A stretch of 64,000 nt of DNA from Streptomyces sp. A 4/2 (GTDB lineage Bacteria > Actinomycetota > Actinomycetes > Streptomycetales > Streptomycetaceae), in the NCBI RefSeq assembly GCF_940670765.1, contig NZ_CALNVW010000050.1, positions 1-64,000 of the forward strand, written 5' to 3'. This document shows positions 35,329-44,099 of this stretch, piece after piece. Numbering within the stretch: the first letter of the stretch is position 1; each line of letters begins with the position of its first letter. The position numbers and the translations under genes are program-made. Below the pieces are notes generated by a model. That model ran no database searches. It saw nothing but the letters and a program-made list of their open reading frames with translations, and was not told the DNA's origin.

Positions 35329-35847
35329 TCACGGCCGCCGCACCTCGAACTGGAAGCAGCCGTACTCCAGGGCCCGCACATGCACCAGCGCCACCTCCGG
35401 CTCCGCGAACGCCTCCCCGAAGGCCCGGTCGAACCCGGCCTCCATCTGCTCGGGTATCTCGAAGAAGCGGCCTCCGACGATGTGCCCCGCGGCGTTGTAA
35501 CGGCGAATGGTGCGCAGCGCCCCCACCCGCGCGAAGGGATAGCCCCCGGCCCCTCGCGGCCCTCCGCACGCCTCGGCGTGGATGAAGACCGGCCCCACCT
35601 CGTCGTACGCTCCGGGCCCGGCCCCGGTCGCTGCCGCCCAGCGGCGCAACGGTGCGTACGAGACGAGCGCGACCCGCTCGCCGGGCTCGACGGCCCGCAG
35701 ACAACAGCGCAGTGGACTCCCCACGCAGTCGGGGGAATCACCGCCCGCACCTGCGGTGTACGGCCGCATCGGCCGCCCGGAGTCATCGGTGTCGCGGAGT
35801 TCCTCAAGCGTGGCGGACGGGATGGGAAGTGCCGGGTACGTGGTCAT
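35329..35847 (-). CDS. DUF1203 family protein
   Basis: The 172-residue protein matches the DUF1203 family as I recall it: LRCCLRAVEPGERVALVSYAPL, GPVFIHAEAC and a C-terminal ALEYGCFQFEVRR. The function is unknown. It is soluble and has no clear operon partner. It lies between the TetR gene and the decayed copy of the GTPase locus. Confidence 0.8.
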   Translation of the reverse strand: MTTYPALPIPSATLEELRDTDDSGRPMRPYTAGAGGDSPDCVGSPLRCCLRAVEPGERVALVSYAPLRRWAAATGAGPGAYDEVGPVFIHAEACGGPRGAGGYPFARVGALRTIRRYNAAGHIVGGRFFEIPEQMEAGFDRAFGEAFAEPEVALVHVRALEYGCFQFEVRRP

Positions 35848-35939
35848 GCGCCCAGTCTCGGCGGGCCTCCCCCGGTCCGCTGGCGGACTTCGGACACGGC
35901 GGTCGGCAGTCGCGGCGTGGCAACGGGTCCTCTCCGGGC

Positions 35940-36132
35940 ACCGCCGGGCGGATCCGCCCAGGGCACTTTCGTCCTCCACCGGCCGGGAGTTGTACCGTAA
36001 CCGGCACCGTCGAACGCGACATCGCGACCGCTGCCCGTCCACCATCTCCCCCTGAGAGGCGTCCTCTCCGGCAGCCGGACCATCGGCGTACCCCCTCGAA
36101 GAACCCGCCCCGCGACCCTGGTGATGCGCTGA
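35940..36132 (+). pseudogene. Decayed 3' end of a second FN3-like gene
   Basis: This stretch aligns by eye with 22840-23030, the end of the FN3-like gene: GTTGTACCGTA-ACCGGCAC and the final ACCCTGGTGATGCGCTGA are nearly identical, but an extra A and other indels break the frame. In the frame of the preserved stop the end still reads PATLVMR. The left edge is approximate. It marks a duplication of the operon block followed by decay. Confidence 0.75.
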
Positions 36133-36133
36133 C

Positions 36134-36244
36134 ATGACAACCGCTGTGTGCCGCTCCTGCCCCGAACGCGCCCCGGCCGCCCCCGAGTCCGGCAATCCCG
36201 TACGGCCCGGGTCCGGCAAGCCCGCCCGGAAGGCCGACGCATGA
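36134..36244 (+). pseudogene. GTPase gene reduced to 36 codons by in-frame deletion
   Basis: The first codons match the start of the zinc-ribbon GTPase at 23032 (MTTAVCRSC against MTTVICPYC, then ER), and the last codons match its end (SGKPARKADA against SGKSARKADV). The roughly 385 codons between, including the whole GTPase domain, are gone, yet the frame is open. Its ATG is 1 bp after the FN3-like stop and its stop overlaps the GAP1 paralogue start (ATGA), exactly as in the intact copy. It now probably acts only as a translational leader. Confidence 0.8.
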
Positions 36245-38502
36245 ACCTGGCACAGTTCCACTGCACCCCGGCGCCCCCAGGAGCCGACGGACCGGGGCTC
36301 CGCTTCACGGCGATATCGCCCGGCGTGCCCCGGACGGTCCTCGATGAGGCCGAGCAGCTCATCGGATACGAACCGCCTCGCAGCGCCCCGCCCCGGCCCT
36401 CCGCATCCGAACTCGCCGCGTTTCCCGCAGTGTTCAGTCACAGTTCACTCGCGGACGGCGGCCGGTTGCTGGCCCGGACGGTCTGTACGGGAGCCGACCC
36501 CAGCGGGCGGAGCGACTTCCACGCGCACTGCGTGCATCTGCCCCTGGACACAGAACTGCCCGGCGGTGTACTGCCCATCGCCACCTGGCGCTCGCCCCAG
36601 TGGGCGGCGGTCACTCCGGACGGCGGGGTGCCCCGGCCGCTGGAGACGCTGTCGGCGCCGTGGCAGTTCGACCGGGACGAGCTGGCGGATTTCGCCGCCG
36701 TGCGCGCCCCGTGGCTCGCCGTGTTCTTCGACGCTCTGCGGAGAACGGACGAGGAAGAGGCCGCCGCACGGATCGTGCTCGTCGAGCGGGACAGCTCCAA
36801 TGTGGCCCGCTGGATCGCACTGGCCTGCGCCGTTCTGCCGGATGCGAGCGCGCACCGGCTGACCTTCACCACCTATACGAGGCAACCTCGGCAGGCCGGG
36901 CAGCAGATCATCGGGGTGCTGCCGGACGACGTGCAGGCCCTCGCCGGGCACGAGGAGCGCTACCGGGTGATCGACTGCACCGTTCCGGGCCCCGGCGAGC
37001 CGGCGGGGCAGCGGCCACCGGACTCTGTCGCCACGGAGTCCGGTCGTCCGGACCGCTGGGCCGAGCTGGCTGCCGAGATCTGGCTGAGCCGGGCCCCGGA
37101 GCTGTTCGCGGCGGCTCCGTCCCTGCCCGGCGGGCACTTCGACGCGGGCCGCCTCGCCGTCGCCGCGCTCCGCTCCGGGACCGCTCTCGGCCCCAGCGGC
37201 CGTACGGCAGCCGCCGACTGGGTCGTCGACCACCCGGACGCACTCACCGAGAGCCTTCGGCAACGACTCGCCACCGAGCTCGCTCCCGAACTGCGCGCCG
37301 GGATCGCCGACTCCGCGCAGGACGTACCACGCGCGGTCGAACTGCTGCGTATCGCCGACGTCCTGGGCGTGGACTGCACGGATCTGCTGGCCGAGGTGGC
37401 GGGCCGGCAGGCCCGTGCGCTGATCGCCGATCCGGACGGGGCGTACACCCCCGGCGTGCGTACCGTGCTGGAGGACCGGTTCGAGTTCCGTGCCGCGCTG
37501 CTCGGCGAGCTGGACGCTCTCGCGGCGGCGGATCCGCCCGCGGCCGTCCGGCTGCTCGCCCGGATTCCGTTGCTGTTCACGGGGGTTCAGGCGCTGCCGC
37601 ATCTGCGCATGTGCGCCGCAGCGCCCTCCTCCGAAGCGGTCGGGAGCGACCGCGTCGCCGCGCTGCACACGGTGGTCCGGGCCGGTGGGGTCTCCCTGTT
37701 CGCCGATCCCCCGGTCCTGCGCACCGCCGTACGGCTGGTGTGGGGAAGCGCCGCGATGACGGCGGGCGAAGCGCGCCTGCTGCTCGGGCAGAACGGATCG
37801 GACCCCTTCCGCGCTTCCGGGGCCTGGGCCGATGTCGTGCGGGCCGCGCTCGAAGCCCCCGGCGAGGATCCGGCCGCGCCGGACCTCGCGCACGACGTGC
37901 TGCGCTCCTTCCCCGAAGACCTCGAACCGCGGGTCCGCGCGGCCCTGTTGCTCCTCGAATTCGCCGGGGGCCTCCGGGACGGGACGGTCGGCAGCGGATG
38001 GGCCGGCCGCGCGGTGTCCCTGCGGTCCGCCGCGGAACCCGTCGAACCGACCGTGCTGGACCATGCCTTCGGCGCGGTCGCCAGGAGACTGCTGTCCCCG
38101 GACCGGCCGGACGGCGAGCTGTACGCGTTGATCGACAGCGGCGATCCGGACCTCGTCGCGGCATACGGCCGGGCCGCGCGGCAGGAGGCCGTACGCGACC
38201 GGCTCCGGGCGGTCCCCGCGTACGTGGCCGACTGTTTCAGCGCCTGGTCCGCACGGCCGAAGGCAAGCCCGGCCTGGGACGAGACGCGTACGTCGCTGCT
38301 CGACAAGGTGCTCCGCCCGGTCGTACGAGCGCTGCCCGACGCGGACATCACCTCCGTGGAAGGACACCTGGAGCGCGAAGGAGGCCGCTGGACCCGGGAG
38401 TTCCGCGAGTGGAACCGGCCGGGGGCGCTCAGCCGCATCGGCCGGCGCCTGTCCGGCCGGGGCCGCCGCCCCTCCCCGGACGACCCCGGCCGGTCTTCCT
38501 GA
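36241..38502 (+). CDS. GAP1-like paralogue
   Basis: The 753-residue protein is a close paralogue of the GAP1-like protein at 24294, alignable nearly end to end (LTFTTYTRQPRQAGQQIIGVLPDD; YAPSG-like and DLAHDVLR segments are shared). It lacks about 72 residues near position 334, corresponding to about 330-402 of the first copy, including the segment around GALSMSGTARPP. The frame is fully open over 2.2 kb while its upstream partners have decayed, which suggests it is still under selection, perhaps working with the GTPases of the main operon. Confidence 0.8.
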   Translation: MNLAQFHCTPAPPGADGPGLRFTAISPGVPRTVLDEAEQLIGYEPPRSAPPRPSASELAAFPAVFSHSSLADGGRLLARTVCTGADPSGRSDFHAHCVHLPLDTELPGGVLPIATWRSPQWAAVTPDGGVPRPLETLSAPWQFDRDELADFAAVRAPWLAVFFDALRRTDEEEAAARIVLVERDSSNVARWIALACAVLPDASAHRLTFTTYTRQPRQAGQQIIGVLPDDVQALAGHEERYRVIDCTVPGPGEPAGQRPPDSVATESGRPDRWAELAAEIWLSRAPELFAAAPSLPGGHFDAGRLAVAALRSGTALGPSGRTAAADWVVDHPDALTESLRQRLATELAPELRAGIADSAQDVPRAVELLRIADVLGVDCTDLLAEVAGRQARALIADPDGAYTPGVRTVLEDRFEFRAALLGELDALAAADPPAAVRLLARIPLLFTGVQALPHLRMCAAAPSSEAVGSDRVAALHTVVRAGGVSLFADPPVLRTAVRLVWGSAAMTAGEARLLLGQNGSDPFRASGAWADVVRAALEAPGEDPAAPDLAHDVLRSFPEDLEPRVRAALLLLEFAGGLRDGTVGSGWAGRAVSLRSAAEPVEPTVLDHAFGAVARRLLSPDRPDGELYALIDSGDPDLVAAYGRAARQEAVRDRLRAVPAYVADCFSAWSARPKASPAWDETRTSLLDKVLRPVVRALPDADITSVEGHLEREGGRWTREFREWNRPGALSRIGRRLSGRGRRPSPDDPGRSS

Positions 38503-38649
38503 CGGCGTACGGACCGACGCCTCGACGCGGCAGGTCGAGCTCGGCCCGGACGCCCGGACGGTCTTTCCCGGTACGCGGTCGAGCGCTTCCCACCGGTCGG
38601 CGGGCGCCCCGACCGGTACCGGAGTGGCGCAGGGGCGCAGTGGCGCTCG

Positions 38650-39537
38650 TCAGCCGACGGTCGAGCCGTCCGTGGCCCGCGAAACGGGGACCTGGCCCGC
38701 TTGCCGGTCCCCCGCGGTGTCGGCCACGGACGCGGCAGCGCGGACGAGTGCCGCCGTGGCCGTCGAACGGGACTGCTGCGGCCAGGCGATGACGAGGACT
38801 GCGGGCGGTGCGTCCGGGACCGGCCGGTAGACGACACCCGGGCGCGGGTAGCGGGCGGCGACGGAGGCGGGCAGCAAGGGCGTGGGACCGCCCAGCCCGA
38901 CGAGGGTGAGCAGTTGGGCGAGGTCGCGACCCACGACGCGGGTCTCTTCGAGGACCGGGTGCAGACCGTCGGGGCGCAGGCCGAGGTCGGCGAGGGTCAG
39001 GCTGTCCCGGGCGACGAGCGGGTGGGCGGCGGCGAGGGCGGCGACGCGCGGTTCGGTGGCCAGCGCTTCACTGTCCAGGCCTGTCCGGTCGAACGGCTCG
39101 TGGACAAGGGCCGCATCGGCCTCGCCCCGGCGCAGCAGTTGCGGCTGTTCGTGCTGGCCGCACAGCCGGACGGTAACCGGTACGGCCGCCGGCTCGGACG
39201 CGTAGCGCGCCAGGATCGGCCCCAGCAGCCCCGCGTCCCCGTCGGCCTTGACGGCCAGGACCAGCTTCGGTTCCGGGGCAGCCGCCCGCTGGACCCGCCG
39301 CCCGGCGGCCTGCAGGGCATCCAGGGCGATCCCCGCCTCCGCGAGGAGCACCGTTCCCGCCGGGGTCAGCGCCACTCTGTGGGTGGTCCGCTCGAAGAGC
39401 GTGACACCCAGCTCCTTCTCCAGCTGGCGGATCGCGCGGGACAGGGGCGGCGAGGAGATGCCGAGGCGCTCGGCGGCGCGGGTGAAGTTGAGCTCCTCGG
39501 CGACGGCGACGAAGTAGCGCAGCGGGCGGGATTCCAC
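38650..39537 (-). CDS. LysR-family transcriptional regulator
   Basis: The 295-residue protein has the LysR winged helix (LRYFVAVAEELNFTRAAERLGISSPPLSRAIRQLEKELGVTLFER) and a periplasmic-binding-like effector domain. The GTG at 39537 follows GGGAGAGAGC. It is divergent from the NmrA-like reductase gene, its likely target. Confidence 0.9.
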   Translation of the reverse strand: MESRPLRYFVAVAEELNFTRAAERLGISSPPLSRAIRQLEKELGVTLFERTTHRVALTPAGTVLLAEAGIALDALQAAGRRVQRAAAPEPKLVLAVKADGDAGLLGPILARYASEPAAVPVTVRLCGQHEQPQLLRRGEADAALVHEPFDRTGLDSEALATEPRVAALAAAHPLVARDSLTLADLGLRPDGLHPVLEETRVVGRDLAQLLTLVGLGGPTPLLPASVAARYPRPGVVYRPVPDAPPAVLVIAWPQQSRSTATAALVRAAASVADTAGDRQAGQVPVSRATDGSTVG

Positions 39538-39556
39538 GCTCTCTCCCTGTTCGGTA

Positions 39557-39571
39557 TTGCCCTGAGGGTAA
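39557..39571. promoter_or_regulatory. Probable LysR-type binding site
   Basis: An imperfect palindrome TTGCCCTGAGGGTAA contains the T-N11-A core of LysR-type sites and lies between the divergent LysR and NmrA-like genes. Confidence 0.45.
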
Positions 39572-39660
39572 CAAGTGGGAGCGGATCGGTCCTTCAGTTC
39601 GGTCGCACCAGGCGACAGGCTCGACGACATCCAGTCGAAGCATCTCCCTTGGAGTCGTTC

Positions 39661-40560
39661 ATGATGATCGTCGTCACCACCCCGACCGGCCAGATCGGCG
39701 CGCAGGTCCTCGACCGGCTTCTCGACGTACAGGGCCCGGACGGCACGACGGAGATCCGGGTGATCGCCCGCGACCCTGCCCGCCTCTCCGTGCGGGCGCG
39801 CGAGTGCGTCGAGGTCGTGCGGGGGTCGCACGCGGACCCCGCCGTTCTGCAGGAGGCATGCGCGGGCGCCGACCGGCTGTTCTGGCTGGTGCCCCCGGCG
39901 CCCCGGGCCGACAGCGTCGAGGGCCACTTCCACGGCTTCACCGAGCCGCTGTGCGAGGTGATCGGGCGCCAGGGTGTCGAGCGGGTCGTCGGCGTCTCGA
40001 CCCTGGGCCGCGGAGTGGCGAAGCACGCCGGGCAGGTATCGGCGTCGCTCGCCATGGACGAGGCGATCACGGCCACGGGTGTGCACTACCGGGCGCTGTG
40101 TCCGCCGTTCCTGATGGAGAATCTGCTGCGTCAGGCCGCGTCGATCCGTGACGCCGGTGTGTTCTCCCTGGCGGGGAAGGGTGACCGCGTTCTGCGCACC
40201 TGCGCCACCCGCGACATCGCCGCCACGGCGGTCCGGCTGCTGCTCGACGGCTCCTGGACCGGGCAGGGAGACGTCCCGCTGGTCGGACCCGACGACCTGT
40301 CGCCCGAGGGCATGGCACGGGTCGTCTCCGAGGTGCTGGACCGTCCGGTGCGCTTCCAGGAGATCAGCAGCGCGGACCAGAGGGCGGCGGCCCTGCGTTT
40401 CGGGGCGAGCGAGGCCTGGGCGCAGGGAATGGCCGACATGGTGGAAGCCCTGAGCGACCAGGGCTTCTACGGCGCCGTCGAGCCGAGCACCCCCGCCTCC
40501 GCACCCACCGGCCTCCGCCAGTGGTGCGTGGACGTCCTCAGGCCGGCCCTCCTGGCCTGA
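39661..40560 (+). CDS. NmrA-like NAD(P)-binding protein
   Basis: The 299-residue protein has the NmrA/atypical SDR dinucleotide motif TTPTGQIGAQVL and the layout of NAD(P)H:quinone reductase-like or isoflavone reductase-like proteins (VIARDP, FWLVPPAP, GVSTLG, LCPPFLMENLL). It lacks an obvious catalytic Tyr-Lys pair. It may be a redox sensor or small-molecule reductase. GGAG lies 6 nt before the first of two adjacent ATGs. Confidence 0.85.
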   Translation: MMIVVTTPTGQIGAQVLDRLLDVQGPDGTTEIRVIARDPARLSVRARECVEVVRGSHADPAVLQEACAGADRLFWLVPPAPRADSVEGHFHGFTEPLCEVIGRQGVERVVGVSTLGRGVAKHAGQVSASLAMDEAITATGVHYRALCPPFLMENLLRQAASIRDAGVFSLAGKGDRVLRTCATRDIAATAVRLLLDGSWTGQGDVPLVGPDDLSPEGMARVVSEVLDRPVRFQEISSADQRAAALRFGASEAWAQGMADMVEALSDQGFYGAVEPSTPASAPTGLRQWCVDVLRPALLA

Positions 40561-40563
40561 GGA

Positions 40564-40701
40564 GTGCCACGAAGCGCGATCAGTCCGCGTCGCGGCATGC
40601 ACCGGACAGGCCGACACGTCCGTACCGGCCCGCTCCGCATGCTCTTTGATCCGCTCGGCCTGCCCCTGTCCAAGGCTGATACTGATCCGCGTCTTCGCCA
40701 T
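40564..40701 (-). pseudogene. Truncated ribbon-helix-helix (antitoxin-like) gene
   Basis: Reading leftward from 40701, the sequence encodes AKTRISISLGQGQAERIKEH followed by AERAGTDVSA, which matches the start of CopG/Arc-type ribbon-helix-helix proteins common in streptomycetes. After about 37 residues the similarity ends and the frame runs into the end of the NmrA-like gene on the other strand. It looks like a 3'-truncated remnant; no toxin gene is next to it. Confidence 0.45.
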
Positions 40702-40796
40702 GCCCACAAGCGTATGACCGGTATCACGGCTCGCCGGGCGAGGCCTGCCGTCCCCGTGAAGGGGCCGGCAGGGTCACCGTTCCGAATCGGGCGGCG

Positions 40797-41204
40797 TCAG
40801 CCCGCGTCCGGCGTCAGCCGCAGGGAGATCGAGTTGATGCAGTACCGCTGGTCGGTCGGTGTCGCGTACCCCTCGCCCTCGAAGACGTGACCGAGGTGCG
40901 AGCCGCACCTGGCGCAGCGGACCTCGACCCGTCGCATGCCGAGCGAGTGGTCCTCGATCAGTTCGACCGCGTCCGAGTCCTTCGGGTCGTAGAAGGACGG
41001 CCAGCCGCAGTGCGACTCGAACTTGGTGTCCGAGCGGAACAGTTCGGCGTTGCACGCCCGGCAGGAGTAGACGCCGGTCGTCTTCGTGTCCGTGTACTCA
41101 CCGACGAAGGCGGGCTCCGTACCGGCCTTGCGCAGCACCGCGTACTCCGCGTCGGTCAGCTCCGCCCGCCACTGCTCGTCCGGCTTCTCGACGTCGTACG
41201 ACAT
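40797..41204 (-). CDS. msrB: Peptide-methionine (R)-S-oxide reductase
   Basis: The 135-residue protein is MsrB: zinc ligands C48, C51, C97 and C100 (CRAC, CARC), the HCGWPSF substrate motif and catalytic C122 in RYCINS. It reduces methionine-R-sulfoxide in oxidised proteins. It starts 10 bp after the murC stop and is likely cotranscribed with it. Confidence 0.95.
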   Translation of the reverse strand: MSYDVEKPDEQWRAELTDAEYAVLRKAGTEPAFVGEYTDTKTTGVYSCRACNAELFRSDTKFESHCGWPSFYDPKDSDAVELIEDHSLGMRRVEVRCARCGSHLGHVFEGEGYATPTDQRYCINSISLRLTPDAG

Positions 41205-41214
41205 GGGGGCTCCC

Positions 41215-42609
41215 TCAGCTCGACAGGTGGTCAAGGATCTGCGGGCCGAGGTCCGTGACGTCGCCCGCTCCCATGGTGAGAACGAGATCGCCCGGCTTGG
41301 CCATTCCCGCGACGATCTCGGGGATCTGCGTCTTGTCGTGGGCGGCGGCGACATCGGCACCGGCCACCCGCGCCGCGTCGATGATCAGCGTGCTGGTGAT
41401 GCCCGGAATCGGCTCTTCGCGGGCCGGGTAGATGTCGAGGACCACCGAGGCGTCGGCCAGGGCCAGGGCCTGGCCCATCTCCTTGCCCAGTTCCTGGGTG
41501 CGGGAGAACAGGTGGGGCTGGAAGACGACGAGGATCCGGGCGTCGCCGACCGCGCCGCGCATCGCTTCGAGGTCGGCGGTCATCTCGGTCGGGTGGTGCG
41601 CGTACGAGTCGACGACCTGGACGCCCGCGGCTTCGCCCTTGAGCTGGAGGCGGCGCTTGACCCCGGTGTACTTGCCGAGGGCGGAGGCCAGGTTGTGCGC
41701 CGGGATGCCGAGGGCGACACCGGCCGCCAGGGCGGCGACCGCGTTGAGGGCGTAGTGACGGCCGGGGACGGAGACGGTGAAGGTGAGGTACTTGCCGTTG
41801 AGGACGACCGTGACCTCGCTGGTCAGGCCGCGCGGGGTGATCTTGTGGACGCGTACGTCGGCCGACGCGGACTCGCCGTAGGTGACGACCTTCAGCGTGG
41901 ACAGGTCACGGACCCGGGAGGTCAGCTCGACCGCGCCGGGCTGGTCGGCGCAGATCACCAGGGTGCCGCCGGGGACGATCTTGCCGACGAAGGTCTCGAA
42001 GGAGTCGTAGATCTCCTCCATCGAGGCGTAGTTGGCGTGGTGGTCCAGCTCGACGTTGAGGACGACGGCGACCTCGGGGGCGTACTTCTGGAAACTGCGG
42101 TCGCTCTCGTCGGCCTCGGCGACGAAGATCTCGCCCGTGCCGTGCCGCGCGTTGGTGCCGGGTCCGGCCAGGTCGCCGCCGATCGCGTACGCGGGGTCGA
42201 GGGCCAGCTCGGTCAGGGCGACGGCGAGCATCGAGGTCGTGGTGGTCTTGCCGTGCGTACCCGCGACGGCGATGGAGCGCAGCCCCCGCATCAGCGAGGC
42301 GAGCGCGTCGGAGCGGTGAACGACGGGGATGGACAGCTCGGCCGCCCGGACCAGCTCCGGGTTGTCCTCGCGGATGGCGCTGGAGACGACGACGCAGGTG
42401 GCGTCGTCCGCCAGATGCGTGGCCGCGTGGCCGATGTGCACCGTCACGCCCAGCGCGCGCAGCGCCTCGGCGGTCGGGGACTCCCGGGAGTCGCTGCCCG
42501 CGACCTCGGATCCACGCTGGGCGAGGATCTTCGCGATGCCCGACATCCCGGCGCCGCCGATGCCGATGAAGTGCGGTCGGTCCATGGCGGCAGGGCTGTC
42601 GGGTGCCAT
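41215..42609 (-). CDS. murC: UDP-N-acetylmuramate--L-alanine ligase
   Basis: The 464-residue Mur ligase has the UDP-binding N-terminus HFIGIGGAGMSG, the ATP loop GTHGKTTTTSM, the central EADESD and C-terminal DSYAHHPTEM motifs characteristic of MurC. It adds L-alanine to UDP-MurNAc in cytoplasmic peptidoglycan synthesis. The ATG at 42609 is preferred over an in-frame TTG at 42624 because GGGAGA lies 8 nt before it. As in other streptomycetes it is apart from the main dcw cluster. Confidence 0.95.
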   Translation of the reverse strand: MAPDSPAAMDRPHFIGIGGAGMSGIAKILAQRGSEVAGSDSRESPTAEALRALGVTVHIGHAATHLADDATCVVVSSAIREDNPELVRAAELSIPVVHRSDALASLMRGLRSIAVAGTHGKTTTTSMLAVALTELALDPAYAIGGDLAGPGTNARHGTGEIFVAEADESDRSFQKYAPEVAVVLNVELDHHANYASMEEIYDSFETFVGKIVPGGTLVICADQPGAVELTSRVRDLSTLKVVTYGESASADVRVHKITPRGLTSEVTVVLNGKYLTFTVSVPGRHYALNAVAALAAGVALGIPAHNLASALGKYTGVKRRLQLKGEAAGVQVVDSYAHHPTEMTADLEAMRGAVGDARILVVFQPHLFSRTQELGKEMGQALALADASVVLDIYPAREEPIPGITSTLIIDAARVAGADVAAAHDKTQIPEIVAGMAKPGDLVLTMGAGDVTDLGPQILDHLSS

Positions 42610-42649
42610 ACGGGTGTCTCCCAAGCTGTACGTGATAGGGGGTACCAGC

Positions 42650-43120
42650 CTATTCGCTGTGCGCGAAGAGTTTGAGCACCGGTACGCCGACCTTGTGACG
42701 GGCCCGTGAGGCCCAGTCCCGGTGGAAGAACTCCTCCACGTAGTGCGGCTCCGTGAGCACGATCACCTCGTCGGCCGACTTCTCCTCGACCACGGAGGTC
42801 AGCAGGTCCAGCGGGTGGCTCTCGACGACCTGCCCGTCCGCCTCGCAGCCCTTGTCCCGCAGGCCTGCCAGGGACTGCTTGAGTGCTGCCTCCGCCAGGA
42901 CCTTCGCGTCCACGCCCTCGGGCACCTCTCCCTCGCGCCCCGCCTCGTCCAGCTCGCCCATCGCCACGTCGTCGAGGGCGCGGAGCAGGACATCGGCCTG
43001 GTCACCGCGGGGCTGCATCAGTACGAAGAAGGCGACGGTCTCGTCCCCGTGCAGCGTGGTGACGAACTCCATGTCTTCGGACGACAGCGGCTTCTCGATC
43101 ATCAATACGCTCGTGAACAC
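42650..43120 (-). CDS. Conserved hypothetical protein upstream of murC
   Basis: The 156-residue protein is not recognised with certainty. Its second half resembles the nucleotide-binding fold of universal-stress-like or host-release proteins (LTSVVEEKSADEVIVLTEPHYVEEFFHRDWASRARHKVGVPVLKLF), and the first half contains a helical insertion. It is soluble. The GTG at 43120 is chosen for its AAGGGC site. It precedes murC by 40 bp. Confidence 0.75.
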   Translation of the reverse strand: MFTSVLMIEKPLSSEDMEFVTTLHGDETVAFFVLMQPRGDQADVLLRALDDVAMGELDEAGREGEVPEGVDAKVLAEAALKQSLAGLRDKGCEADGQVVESHPLDLLTSVVEEKSADEVIVLTEPHYVEEFFHRDWASRARHKVGVPVLKLFAHSE

Positions 43121-43225
43121 CAAAGGAGCCCTTCTGCTGAAACCATCCTTCCCCGCGTTCGCACGGGGTCTGCGATCTAAGTCTGCCCAAAGAAGAGAAA
43201 GCGGAACGGCAGATTCCGCAGATTG

Positions 43226-44032
43226 TCAGATCCGAAGGTAACGGGCAAAAAGGAAACCGGCCTCTTCCAGGAGCGAAGCCAGTGCGAACCGTTCCGGCAC
43301 CGCGAGCCCCGGACCGCCCGCGATCCGCTGGGCATCACCCGAGGTGAGCATCGGGGAGAGCGTCAGACACAGCTCGTCCAGCACTCCGGCCGCCACGAAC
43401 TGGCCGAGCATCCGTGGCCCGCCCTCGGTCAGCAGCCGCCGGAAGCCCAGCGCGGCCAGTTCCCGCACCGCCCTGGCCGGGTCCACCGCGCTCGCGTCCC
43501 CGGCGATCACGACCTCCGCCCCGGCCCGCCGCGCCGCCCCGACGCGGTCCGCGGGAGCCCCCGCGCCGGTGATCACCAGGGTCGGTACCAGCGGAGCGGT
43601 GAACAGCGGGAGCGAGAAGTCCAGGTCCAGGCTCGCGCTCACCACGGCGATCGCGGGCGCGGGGCCCTGCCCGGCCGCCGCCCGCCGCTCGGCGAAGGCC
43701 TCCCGTGCGCGGGCCGGGCGGTAGCCCTCCAGACGTACCGTTTCCGCACCCACCACGACCACGTCGGCCAGCGCCCGCAGGGTGCCGAAGATCCGCATGT
43801 CCGTCTGGTTGGAGATCGCCTGGGAACGTCCCTCGTGCTGGGCCGCCCCGTCGAGCGAGGAGACCATGTTGGCGCGCAGCCAAGGCGCGTCCCCGGCGGC
43901 CGGCGGGGGGTACGCATAGGCCTCGGCCAGTTCGTCCAGGCTCCACTCGTGCGCGGCGGCCGTGCCGGACTGCGGGCCGGGGACGGGAGCGGGGACGGGT
44001 GTCGGGTCGGTCACAGGGAGCAGACGTCGCAT
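43226..44032 (-). CDS. RibD-C/dihydrofolate reductase-like pyrimidine reductase
   Basis: The 268-residue protein matches the RibD C-terminal reductase family: RANMVSSLDGAA, SNQTDMRIFGTLRALADVVVVGAETVR and LLTEGGPRMLGQFV. It should reduce a pyrimidine or pterin-like substrate with NADPH. The N-terminal 35 residues are Pro-rich and poorly conserved, and the start has no strong ribosome site, so the true start may be slightly downstream. It is divergent from the ZapE-like gene. Confidence 0.85.
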   Translation of the reverse strand: MRRLLPVTDPTPVPAPVPGPQSGTAAAHEWSLDELAEAYAYPPPAAGDAPWLRANMVSSLDGAAQHEGRSQAISNQTDMRIFGTLRALADVVVVGAETVRLEGYRPARAREAFAERRAAAGQGPAPAIAVVSASLDLDFSLPLFTAPLVPTLVITGAGAPADRVGAARRAGAEVVIAGDASAVDPARAVRELAALGFRRLLTEGGPRMLGQFVAAGVLDELCLTLSPMLTSGDAQRIAGGPGLAVPERFALASLLEEAGFLFARYLRI

Positions 44033-44099
44033 GTCAGGAGTGTGGCACGGCGCTGACGACCTCCCCCCGGGGTAGGGAGAGGTCGTTAGAGTGGGGAAC

